Of a stretch of DNA of 64,000 nucleotides, positions 57,311 to 64,000 are shown one piece after another; the stretch's first letter is position 1, and every line of letters starts with the position of its first letter. Location of the stretch: the NCBI RefSeq assembly GCF_900101045.1, contig NZ_FNFN01000006.1, positions 62,001 through 126,000 of the forward strand, read 5' to 3'. Both the position numbers and the translations under genes were made by a program. The stretch comes from Nocardioides sp. YR527 (GTDB lineage: Bacteria; Actinomycetota; Actinomycetes; Propionibacteriales; Nocardioidaceae). A model generated the notes under the pieces. The model saw only the letters and a list, made by a program, of their open reading frames with translations, was not told the origin of the DNA and ran no database searches.

Positions 57311-58138
57311 ATGGACGACGGCTACCGCAACCGCGCGCTGGAGGTGGCGCTCGCCGCCGCCGACGCCGACGCGGTCGGAGCCGCGCTGCGTACGGGGCAG
57401 GTTGTCGTTCCCCAGCTCGACGAGGCCCGGATCAGGGTCTTTCCCGGGGATCGCGGCAACCGGCCACCGTACGAGGCGATGCTCTTCTCCTCCCAGGAGG
57501 CGCTGGAGACCTTCCTCGCCGAGGACACCCGCCGGCGCGCGCAGCTGCGCAACGCCGACGCGCTGCGTGAGTTCCTCACCGCCAACATCGAGGAGATCGC
57601 GTACGTCACCTTCGACCCGGCCGGGCCGAACCGGTACCGGGCGGGCATCAAGGACGTGCTCAAGACGCTCGGCCCCAAGCCGCACGTCGACCTGCGGCTG
57701 CCGAAGGCGCAGGAGTGGTACGTCGTCGACATGTCCGACGAGGACGTACGCGACTACCAGCTCGCCGACCTGGCCGCCAAGGTCCTTCCGAAGGTGCAGC
57801 GGTCCAGGGTCGAGCAGCCCGACTGGACACGGTGGATGGCTGCCGCCAAGGACGCGGCCGCCCAGCAGAACGCGGCGTTCCTGGCCTACTGGATGCAGCG
57901 AGTCGGACGGCGCCCGGCCGGGCTGGCGGTCGCGCTGAGCCGGCCGGCTCCGTTCGGCATGGTGCGGCACCCGCTGCAGGCCGAGACCACGACGGTGGGG
58001 GAGCGGTGGGTGGCCTCGCCCGACCGGCTCTACGAGTCGCGGCTGATCTACTCGTTCCCACACCCCGACCTCGCCGACCTGGCGCTGCCGACCGTCGACC
58101 TCGTGATCGCGACGCTGTCGTGGGGAGATGAGTCGTGA
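57311..58138 (+). CDS. SseB-like N-terminal domain protein
   Basis: 275 residues: NRALEVALAAADADAVGAALRTGQVVVPQLDEARIRVFPGDRGNRPPYEAMLFSSQEALETFLAED resembles the SseB N-terminal domain; the remainder (HVDLRLPKAQEWYVVDMSDEDVRDYQLADLAAKVLPK...) is not assigned. Function unknown. ATG start supported by TAGCCT (57299-57304) 6 bases upstream. GTGA overlap with the HIT gene at 58135-58138. Confidence 0.65.
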   Translation: MDDGYRNRALEVALAAADADAVGAALRTGQVVVPQLDEARIRVFPGDRGNRPPYEAMLFSSQEALETFLAEDTRRRAQLRNADALREFLTANIEEIAYVTFDPAGPNRYRAGIKDVLKTLGPKPHVDLRLPKAQEWYVVDMSDEDVRDYQLADLAAKVLPKVQRSRVEQPDWTRWMAAAKDAAAQQNAAFLAYWMQRVGRRPAGLAVALSRPAPFGMVRHPLQAETTTVGERWVASPDRLYESRLIYSFPHPDLADLALPTVDLVIATLSWGDES

Positions 58139-58542
58139 ACTGCGTCTTTTGTGACGTCGTCGCCGGCGACGTGGCGGCGGAGGTGGTCTTCGAGGACGAG
58201 GGCTTCCTGGCCTTCCTCGACCATCGCCCGGTGCAGAAGGGCCACATCCTGATGGTGCCCAGGCAGCATCTGGATACCCTGCTCGATCTCCCTCCTGACC
58301 TGCACGGACGCTTCGTCGTGAACGCCCAGCACCTGGCCGCCGCGGTCGTGGACGGGCTCGGTGCCCAGGGCAGCTTCGTGGCGGTCAACAACGTGGTCAG
58401 CCAGTCCGTCCCCCACCTGCACCTGCACGTCGTCCCCCGCACCCGCGGCGACGGCCTCAAGGGCTTCTTCTGGCCCCGCCACAAGTACGGCGAGGGTGAG
58501 CAGAAGGAGTACGCCGACCGGTTGCGCGCGGTCCTTGGCTGA
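58135..58542 (+). CDS. HIT family protein
   Basis: 135 residues, HIT nucleotide hydrolase/transferase: CVFCDVVAGDVAAEVVFEDEGFLAFLDHRPVQKGHILMVPRQH, FVAVNNVVSQSVPHLHLHVVPR with H-x-H-x-H signature (catalytic middle His of the triad), and a tail RTRGDGLKGFFWPRHKYG. Acts on AMP-lysine-type or dinucleoside phosphate substrates in related proteins. GTG start overlapping the preceding stop. Confidence 0.92.
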   Translation: MNCVFCDVVAGDVAAEVVFEDEGFLAFLDHRPVQKGHILMVPRQHLDTLLDLPPDLHGRFVVNAQHLAAAVVDGLGAQGSFVAVNNVVSQSVPHLHLHVVPRTRGDGLKGFFWPRHKYGEGEQKEYADRLRAVLG

Positions 58543-58613
58543 CTGGTGTGGGCGGTGAGGTTGTGGGACGATCGCGCGCCGCGACCCGTGCCCGACCATC
58601 GGAGGAGATCGAC

Positions 58614-59132
58614 GTGCCTGGGCTGACCACCAACCCGCGTCCGGTGGCGTTCGCGGACATCGATCCCCGGATCGTTGGGCTGGCTTGAGATGCGGCCAGG
58701 CTGCATCCGCGCCCCGGCGGCCCGACTGTGCTCGAGAGCTCGGTCGGCGGGCCGATGCTGTGGCCTGCCGATGAGCCTTGGCCGCTGTGTCCCGGCGACC
58801 ATGCACTCGACCAGGACGGCCCGGACCCGCTCCCGCTCATCGCGGGTGTCCAGGTGTATCTGCGCGATGCTCCGTCCCTTCCGCACCCGCCCGGCGTCGA
58901 CCTGCCTCAGATGATGTGGTGTCCGACGCTCGGGATCGAAGCGGACGACCATACGGCGGACGGGCATCTCCAGGTGTTCTGGCGGCCGATCGAGGACGAG
59001 GGGAAGACCTCCTACGACGACCGGCGACTCAGCCAGTTGGCCGCGGATCTGGACATCGGCCGCGGGTACGCCCTGCAGACCTACTACTGCACTGCAGACT
59101 GGACCCATCCGATCGCGCGCTACATGCAGTGA
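58614..59132 (+). pseudogene. DUF1963-like protein interrupted by an in-frame TGA
   Basis: Starts at GTG 58614 with a good GGAGGAG site 7 bases upstream and encodes VPGLTTNPRPVAFADIDPRIVGLA, then TGA (58686-58688), and continues in the same frame with DAARLHPRPGGPTVLESSVGGPMLWPADEPWPLCPGDHALDQ and on to the stop at 59132. SSVGGP-LWPADEPWP is the hallmark region of actinobacterial DUF1963-type proteins (cytoplasmic, unknown role). Only about 150 further residues remain, so the end is probably truncated too. An alternative is a 134-residue fragment from an internal ATG at 58728, but the leading residues continue homology-like sequence. Confidence 0.75.
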
Positions 59133-59155
59133 CTGGTGGGCCGCCGCTGAGATCA

Positions 59156-59220
59156 CCCGCTATGACGGAGGGTCCGACCTTGTGAAGCATTCACAAGGTC
59201 GGACCCTCCGTCATAGCGGG
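59156..59220. repeat. perfect 31-bp inverted repeat with 3-base loop
   Basis: The arm 59156-59186 is exactly complementary to 59190-59220; the arms start CCCGCTATGACGGAGGGTCC and the loop is GCA. It lies 24 bases after the DUF1963 pseudogene stop. The fold is far longer than needed for a terminator and perfectly preserved, which suggests recent formation or an active constraint. Confidence 0.9.
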
Positions 59221-59361
59221 CGGCGAGGTCGATGCCGAGCGGCGGGCACCGAACCGAGTTCACCGAGGCGTACGGCTTCGGCCATCGAGGGGTCGGGGTG
59301 ATGTCGGCGGAGGTCGATTCACTCGAGGTCAGTCGTCATCCACTGATCTCGGGAGTGCGCA

Positions 59362-60273
59362 ATGTCGCTGTCGTCCGTCGCGTCCAAGACCTTCACCTCT
59401 GCACTGGCCGGCGTGGCGCTGGCCGCAGGCACGATGATCGTTCCGGTGGCGGTCAACGCCGTCGAGGCCCACCGGGCCAAGAACATCACGATCACCGCCC
59501 ACCGCGGCGCGAGCGCGTACGCCCCGGAGAACACCCTCGCCGCCTTCGCCCTCGGCATCGAGCAGCGAGCCGACTGGATCGAGTCGGACGTGCAGGCCAC
59601 CGAGGACGGCGAGCTCGTGCTGATGCACGACACCACCTTGGCGCGCACCACCGACGTCGAGCAGCGCTTCCCCGGCCGCTCGCCGTGGAACGTCCGAGAC
59701 TTCACCCTCGCCGAGATCAGGACGCTGGACGCAGGCTCGTGGTTCAGCCGGGAGTACGCCGGCGAGAAGGTGCCGACGCTGAAGGAGATGGTCCGGCTGG
59801 TGCGGCCGACGCGGTCCGGGATCCTGATGGAGCTGAAGTCGCCCGAGCTCTACCCGGGCATCGAGAAGCAGGTCGCGGCCGAGTTCGACTCGTTTCCCGG
59901 CTACGTACGCTCCGCGGTCCGTGCCGGGAGGCTCGGGGTGCAGAGCTTCGACTTCGACTCGATGAAGACCTACAAGCGCGTCCAGCCCGAGATGCCGGTC
60001 GGCCTGCTCGGTACCCCGGCCTACGCCGACCTGGACAGCTTCACCTGGGCCGACCAGATCAACCCGCACTTCGGCTCCTTCGACGCCGGCTACGTCGCCC
60101 GGGTGCACGCGCTCGGCATGCACATCCACTCCTGGACGGTCGACGACGCGGAGACCATGGGCGCGGTGCTGGACCGCGGTGTCGACGGCATCATCACCAA
60201 CAACCCGGACGTGCTGCGCGAAGTCATCGGTGGGCGGCGCACCTTTTCCCTAGACTTGGCTGATGCCGCCTGA
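59362..60273 (+). CDS. secreted glycerophosphodiester phosphodiesterase (copy 1)
   Basis: 303 residues: signal peptide (SALAGVALAAGTMIVPVAVNAVEA), then the GDPD TIM barrel: ITAHRGASAYAPENTLAAFALGIEQRADWIESDVQATEDGELVLMHDTTLARTTDVEQ with the catalytic His pair and metal-binding Glu/Asp, ILMELKSPELYPG, HIHSWTVDD and GVDGIITNNPDV. Releases glycerol 3-phosphate from phospholipid head groups or teichoic acid-like polymers outside the membrane. A second, GlpQ-like copy follows after a hairpin. Confidence 0.9.
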   Translation: MSLSSVASKTFTSALAGVALAAGTMIVPVAVNAVEAHRAKNITITAHRGASAYAPENTLAAFALGIEQRADWIESDVQATEDGELVLMHDTTLARTTDVEQRFPGRSPWNVRDFTLAEIRTLDAGSWFSREYAGEKVPTLKEMVRLVRPTRSGILMELKSPELYPGIEKQVAAEFDSFPGYVRSAVRAGRLGVQSFDFDSMKTYKRVQPEMPVGLLGTPAYADLDSFTWADQINPHFGSFDAGYVARVHALGMHIHSWTVDDAETMGAVLDRGVDGIITNNPDVLREVIGGRRTFSLDLADAA

Positions 60274-60309
60274 GGCGCTTCGGCAGATCGTCACGCCACG
60301 TTCACCGCA

Positions 60310-60339
60310 CACCGGCCCCGGAGACTCTCGGGGCCGGTG
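60310..60339 (+). terminator. hairpin between the two GDPD genes
   Basis: CACCGGCCCCG (60310-60320) and CGGGGCCGGTG (60329-60339) form an 11-bp perfect stem with an 8-base loop. If the second GDPD gene were translated from ATG 60263 (TAGACT 60251-60256 is 6 bases upstream), this stem would lie within coding sequence; as drawn, it is a terminator or attenuator ahead of ATG 60350. Confidence 0.7.
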
Positions 60340-60349
60340 GGATCGGGGC

Positions 60350-61519
60350 ATGACCACGCTGAACCCCACATGTATGCGTACTCTCGCGCTGGCCGCCGCC
60401 GCGGCGCTCGCCGCCGGGACCGTTCTGGTCTCGCACCCCGACTCCGCGACGGCCACCACCACGACCTCCGCCCAGGCGGCCAAGGCGGCCGAGGCGGCCA
60501 AGCACAAGCACGCCGACCCGCTCGTCTTCGGACACCGCGGTGCCTCGGGCTACCGTCCCGAGCACACCCTGGCGGCGTACGACCTGGCGATCAAGCAGGG
60601 CGCCGACTTCATCGAGCCCGACGTGGTCTCGACCAAGGACGGAGTGCTCGTCGCCCGCCACGAGAACGAGATCTCCGGCACGACCGACGTCGCCGCCCAC
60701 CCCGAGTTCGCGGGCCGGAAGACCACCAAGACCATCGACGGCAAAGCGCTGACCGGCTGGTTCACCGAGGACTTCACCCTCGCCGAGCTGAAGACGCTGC
60801 GCGCCAAGGAGCGGATCCCGGGCGACCGCCCGGCGAACACCGCCTACGACGGCCTCTTCCAGGTCCCGACCTTCGAGGAGGTCCTCAGGCTGGTCGAGAG
60901 GAAGGAGGCCGAGACCGGCCGCACCATCGGTGTCGCCCCGGAGACCAAGCACCCGACGTACTTCGACTCCATCGGTCTCTCCCTGGAGGAACCGCTCGCG
61001 AAGAGCCTCAAGCGCCACGGCCTCGGCGGCAAGCGCGCCGCCGCGGTCATCCAGTCCTTCGAGGTCAGCAACCTCAAGGACCTCAACCGCATGGTCGACA
61101 CCAAGCTGGTGCAGCTGGTCGACTTCGGCGGTGCTCCCTACGACCAGGTGGTTGCCGGGACCGGCGTGACCAACGACTACCTGGTCACCGACAAGGGCCT
61201 GCGCAGCATCAAGAAGTACGCCGACCAGGTGGCGCCCTACAAGTACTACTTCATCCCGCGCAACGCCGACAACACGCTCGGCGAGCCCACCGACCTCGGC
61301 CGCCGGGCCGAACGCGTCGGGCTGCCGACCGTCATCTGGACCATGCGCGCCGAGAACAAGAACCTCCCGGTCGAGTGCCGCAAGGGCACCGACCCGATCG
61401 CGATCGGTGACCTCGCCTGCGAGGTCGGCGCCTACCTCGACGCCGGTGTCGACGCGTTCTTCACCGACCACCCCGACCTGGGCGTCGCCGCGCGCGACGC
61501 CTGGCTGGCGAATCGGTAG
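60350..61519 (+). CDS. secreted glycerophosphodiester phosphodiesterase (copy 2, GlpQ-like)
   Basis: 389 residues. Signal peptide (RTLALAAAAALAAGTVLVSHPDSATA) and the periplasmic GlpQ-type domain: VFGHRGASGYRPEHTLAAYDLAIKQGADFIEPDVVSTKDGVLVARHENEISGTTDVA, TIGVAPETKHPTYFDSIGLSLEEPL, and VDAFFTDHPDLG. The longer insertions compared with copy 1 place it in the GlpQ/UgpQ-periplasmic class. Start at 60350, or 60374 nearer the signal helix; the 60263 start is possible but adds an unlikely N-terminus. Confidence 0.88.
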   Translation: MTTLNPTCMRTLALAAAAALAAGTVLVSHPDSATATTTTSAQAAKAAEAAKHKHADPLVFGHRGASGYRPEHTLAAYDLAIKQGADFIEPDVVSTKDGVLVARHENEISGTTDVAAHPEFAGRKTTKTIDGKALTGWFTEDFTLAELKTLRAKERIPGDRPANTAYDGLFQVPTFEEVLRLVERKEAETGRTIGVAPETKHPTYFDSIGLSLEEPLAKSLKRHGLGGKRAAAVIQSFEVSNLKDLNRMVDTKLVQLVDFGGAPYDQVVAGTGVTNDYLVTDKGLRSIKKYADQVAPYKYYFIPRNADNTLGEPTDLGRRAERVGLPTVIWTMRAENKNLPVECRKGTDPIAIGDLACEVGAYLDAGVDAFFTDHPDLGVAARDAWLANR

Positions 61520-61626
61520 AACCTACCAATCAGTAGACACCTCGCGACATGACGTACGGCCCTCGCTATTGTCGGCGGGGGCCGCACGTGTTCGTGGGCC
61601 CGGTCACAACCAAAGGAGTTTGAGTC

Positions 61627-62394
61627 ATGGGTCGTTTCGACGGACGCGTCGCAGTCATCACCGGGGCAGCGCGAGGGATCGGTTTCGGAGTCGCCACGCG
61701 TTTCGCCGAGGAGGGTGCCTCGGTCGCGATCATCGACCTCGACGAGGCGGCCGCCGCTGAGGCCGCCGCCAAGCTTCCGCTGGCCGAGGGCGCCAAGTCG
61801 GTCGGCATCGGCGCCAACGTCGCCAAGGCCGAGGACACCGAGGCCGCGGTCGCCCGCGTCGTCGAGGAGCTCGGCGGCCTGCACATCTTGATGAACAACG
61901 CCGGCATCACCCGCGACAACCTGCTCTTCAAGATGACCGAGGACGACTGGGACCTGGTCATGAACGTCCACCTCAAGGGCCACTTCCTGATGTCGAAGGC
62001 CGCGCAGAGCGTCTTCGTGAAGCAGAAGTACGGCAAGATCATCAACGTCTCCTCCACCTCGGCGACCGGCAACCGCGGTCAGGCCAACTACTCCGCGGCC
62101 AAGGCCGGCGTGCAGGGCTTCACCCGCACCCTCGCGCTCGAGCTGGGCCCGTTCGGCGTCAACGTGAACGCGATCGCGCCGGGGTTCATCGCCACCGAGA
62201 TGACCGACCAGACCGCGGCCCGCCTCGGGCTCGACGTCGACGAGTTCCGCAGGCTCTCGGCCGACGCCAACCCGGTCAAGCGCGTCGGCGAGCCCGCCGA
62301 CATCGCCGCCGCTGCCGCCTTCCTGGCCAGCGACGAGTCCTCCTACATCACCGGCCAGACCCTCTATGTCGACGGCGGCGCCACGGTCGCCTGA
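61627..62394 (+). CDS. fabG: SDR family 3-oxoacyl-ACP reductase-like protein
   Basis: 255 residues: Rossmann motif TGAARGIGFGVA, NNAG in ILMNNAGITRDNLLFKM, catalytic Ser-Tyr-Lys in NVSSTSATGNRGQANYSAAKAGVQGFT, and PGFIATEMT with GQTLYVDGGATVA at the end, as in FabG. Could be the fatty-acid reductase or a paralogue with another acyl or alcohol substrate; no ACP or synthase gene is adjacent. AAAGGAG precedes the ATG by 8 bases. Confidence 0.85.
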   Translation: MGRFDGRVAVITGAARGIGFGVATRFAEEGASVAIIDLDEAAAAEAAAKLPLAEGAKSVGIGANVAKAEDTEAAVARVVEELGGLHILMNNAGITRDNLLFKMTEDDWDLVMNVHLKGHFLMSKAAQSVFVKQKYGKIINVSSTSATGNRGQANYSAAKAGVQGFTRTLALELGPFGVNVNAIAPGFIATEMTDQTAARLGLDVDEFRRLSADANPVKRVGEPADIAAAAAFLASDESSYITGQTLYVDGGATVA

Positions 62395-62492
62395 GTCCTT
62401 CGAGGAAGAACCCCGGGCGCGGCCTCGTTGGGCGCAACGATTACCGTCTACCACTCGTCTTGGTATTGAGCCGATGCAGATGGAGATCGATG

Positions 62493-63533
62493 ATGCGTAC
62501 GTCCCGCCCGGGGTTCCTCCTGCGAGCAGCGGCGACGCTGGCCGCCGCGGGTCTGGTCCTGACCGGCTGTGGCTCCACGGAGGAGCCGACGGACGCGAAG
62601 CCGTCGCCGTCCGCGCCCGCTGAGCCCGACCACGAGCCGCTGACGGGCGTCGAGCTCCCCGAGGGGCAGACCGCTGCGCGCAAGCACCCCGCCTACATCG
62701 TCAAGATCGACAACACCTCGGCCAGCGACCCGCAGTACGGTCTCGCCAAGGCCGACATGGTCGTCCAGGAGCTGGTCGAGGGTGGCGTGACCCGGTTGGC
62801 CGTCGCGTACTACTCCCAGCTTCCGAAGGAGGCGGGGCCGGTCCGCTCGATGCGGGCCACCGACGCCGGGATCGCCGCGCCGATCGGCGCCAAGATCATG
62901 ACCAGCGGCGCGGCTCCCTACACGTTCGCGCAGCTGAAGAAGCACAACATCTCCTGGATCGACATGGAGACCCCCTACGTCGTACGCGACACCAGCAAGC
63001 CCCACGACTTCCTGCACAGCGTGGTCGGCAAGGTCGCCAAGGCCGGCAAGGCCGCCGCGAAGGACGGCAAGGCCAAGCGGCCCGGTGACTTCATGCCCTG
63101 GGGCGACGCGACCACCACGCTGGCCGGCGGCAAGCCCGCCAAGGCCGTGGACGTGAAGTTCTCCCCGGCGCGCACGGACAACTGGGTCTTCAGGGGCGGC
63201 AAGTACCGCCTGCAGAACAACTACATGTCCAAGAGCGGCCAGTTCCTCGCCGACACCGTCGTGGTCGCGCAGACCAAGACCACCATCGCCCCCTACAAGG
63301 ACCCGGGCGGCGCGATCGTCCCGGTCTCCCACTTCACCGGCCGGGGCAAGGCGTGGATCATGCGCGCCGGCCAGATCGTCGAGGCGACCTGGGTGAAGAA
63401 GGGCGAGAAGGGTGCGGTGACGTTCAGCGACGCCAGCGGTGCCGCGATCGAGATCCCGCCGGGCAAGGTCTGGCTGGACCTGATCCCGGAGGGCAACGGC
63501 CAGGTCGAGCCCGGCGGCGTCACCGTCAAGTAG
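62493..63533 (+). CDS. DUF3048 lipoprotein (YerB-like)
   Basis: 346 residues. Lipoprotein signal (FLLRAAATLAAAGLVLTGC, lipobox L-T-G-C), then the DUF3048 domain: HPAYIVKIDNTSASDPQYGLAKADMVVQELVEGGVTRLAVAYYSQLPKEAGPVRSMRATD, and the C-terminal subdomain with NNYMSKSGQFLADTVVV and ending IPEGNGQVEPGGVTV. Envelope protein of unknown function. ATG 62493 with GGAG 7 bases upstream is preferred over the upstream in-frame ATGs at 62460 and 62490. Confidence 0.85.
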   Translation: MRTSRPGFLLRAAATLAAAGLVLTGCGSTEEPTDAKPSPSAPAEPDHEPLTGVELPEGQTAARKHPAYIVKIDNTSASDPQYGLAKADMVVQELVEGGVTRLAVAYYSQLPKEAGPVRSMRATDAGIAAPIGAKIMTSGAAPYTFAQLKKHNISWIDMETPYVVRDTSKPHDFLHSVVGKVAKAGKAAAKDGKAKRPGDFMPWGDATTTLAGGKPAKAVDVKFSPARTDNWVFRGGKYRLQNNYMSKSGQFLADTVVVAQTKTTIAPYKDPGGAIVPVSHFTGRGKAWIMRAGQIVEATWVKKGEKGAVTFSDASGAAIEIPPGKVWLDLIPEGNGQVEPGGVTVK

Positions 63534-63542
63534 CCGGACGGC

Positions 63543-64000
63543 TCAGCGCATGTCCTCGACCTTGACGCCCTGCTTGGCCAGGGTCTGCACCCCGGTCAGC
63601 AGGTAGGTCACGGCCAGCTCGATGCGCTCGGCCGCGTCCTCGGGGTCGCTGGCCTCGGTGACGGACTCGCCGGCCGCCGACATCGCCCCGAAGAAGAGCC
63701 GGGCGAAGGTCGCGACCATCTCGTCGTCGACGTTCCGGTCGCCGGCCCGCAGGACGGCGGCGACGATGTCCTCGACGACGGTGAACGTGGAGCGCTCCTC
63801 CTGCTCGCGGTAGCGCTGGTAGCCCAGGACCGCAGGCCCCTCCTGCACGACGATGCGGCGGTAGGTGGGCTGCTGGACGGCCTCCAGGAACGTACGCAGC
63901 CCGGCCCGGGCCTGCTCCCAGGGGTCCTTCGACTCGCGCATGGCGGCGTCGATGCTCTGCGCGGTGGCGGCCTCGACCTTCTCGAAGACGACCTCGTAGA
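63543..64000 (-). CDS. TetR/AcrR family regulator, C-terminal part (partial)
   Basis: The frame is open to the window edge, so the DNA-binding N-terminus lies beyond it. The visible part has YEVVFEKVEAATAQSIDAAMRESKDPWEQARAGLRTFLEAVQQPTYRRIVVQEGPAVLGYQRYREQEE, the TetR ligand-domain pattern with the GPAVLGW/Y motif seen in actinobacterial regulators, then VTYLLTGVQTLAKQG. Regulated targets are not identifiable. Convergent with the DUF3048 gene. Confidence 0.85.
   Translation of the reverse strand, partial: YEVVFEKVEAATAQSIDAAMRESKDPWEQARAGLRTFLEAVQQPTYRRIVVQEGPAVLGYQRYREQEERSTFTVVEDIVAAVLRAGDRNVDDEMVATFARLFFGAMSAAGESVTEASDPEDAAERIELAVTYLLTGVQTLAKQGVKVEDMR

Noticed and set aside
58686..58688. 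Selenocysteine recoding of the TGA
   Set aside because: The position does not align with a Cys/Sec redox motif, and no SECIS-like element or selenium genes were seen; nonsense mutation is simpler.
60263..60349. Leaderless ATG at 60263 as start of the second GDPD
   Set aside because: A TAGACT box is correctly placed, but the resulting protein would have 29 charged residues before the signal helix, and a strong hairpin would be inside the coding region. Kept only as an alternative.
1..64000. Prophage, transposon or plasmid genes
   Set aside because: No integrase, transposase, terminase, relaxase or replication protein was found, and composition is even throughout.

Overview
The window is a 64 kb piece of a high-GC actinobacterial chromosome. 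Gene content and synteny suggest a Nocardioides-like member of the Nocardioidaceae: the prfB-ftsE-ftsX-M23-smpB-ssrA block, a SigE/zinc anti-sigma pair next to a membrane HtrA, DUF3117, BldC-like, DUF2505 and DUF6912 proteins, large NAD-glutamate dehydrogenase, WS/DGAT, and split LigD with Ku. The assignment is inference from gene families; no 16S rRNA is present. No phage, IS element, CRISPR array or plasmid region was seen. The regulatory style is distinctive: at least 16 genes start with GTG or ATG placed 6 or 7 bases after a TANNNT-type -10 box, the layout of leaderless transcripts.

Layout. 0-8.3 kb: end of an AbiEi/DUF559-type protein, a methyltransferase, two small membrane proteins, a drug-exporter ABC operon with a deazaflavin-nitroreductase-like gene divergent from a TetR regulator with two matched operators, a 31-bp tandem repeat array, and an FAD oxidoreductase/OsmC pair. 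8.2-16.5 kb: metX-metY-CoA-binding operon, dapE, LOG protein, a small DivIVA-domain protein, a large Gly-Tyr-Asp/Pro repeat membrane protein, DUF3117, PepA. 16.5-24 kb: O-methyltransferase, sigE/anti-sigma/htrA, BldC-like HTH, a polytopic membrane protein with a lipoprotein, a WS/DGAT with an altered active site, DUF6912. 24-34.9 kb: lysyl-oxidase-like secreted protein, two DUF2505 paralogues, a C-terminally truncated NAD-GDH whose end abuts an LPXTG Cna-B surface protein, MFS exporter divergent from an ArsR-type regulator. 35-42.4 kb: CitE-like lyase, MTHFR-like reductase, kynB-kynU-kynA tryptophan catabolism operon, alpha/beta hydrolase with an ECF42 sigma factor and its YciI/DGPF partner.

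42.5-46.6 kb: non-homologous end joining genes (Ku divergent from ligase and polymerase encoded as separate proteins) and an orphan OmpR-type regulator. 46.6-56.4 kb: a c-di-AMP riboswitch controlling an NlpC/P60 hydrolase, then prfB, hydrolase, a six-cysteine exported protein, ftsE, ftsX, two tandem coiled-coil M23 peptidases, smpB and tmRNA. 56.4-64 kb: aromatic amino acid hydroxylase, SseB-like protein, HIT protein, a DUF1963-like pseudogene with an in-frame TGA, two GDPD phosphodiesterases, FabG-like SDR, DUF3048 lipoprotein, and the C-terminal part of a TetR regulator.

Themes: cell-wall remodelling and division (FtsEX with M23 peptidases, NlpC, DivIVA-like protein), envelope stress (SigE, HtrA), methionine, lysine and aromatic amino acid metabolism, and DNA end joining. 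The least explained material is intergenic: long inverted repeats, some followed by tandem copies of one arm at about 21 or 31 bp spacing, lie at several gene ends. They differ in sequence between most loci but share one architecture.
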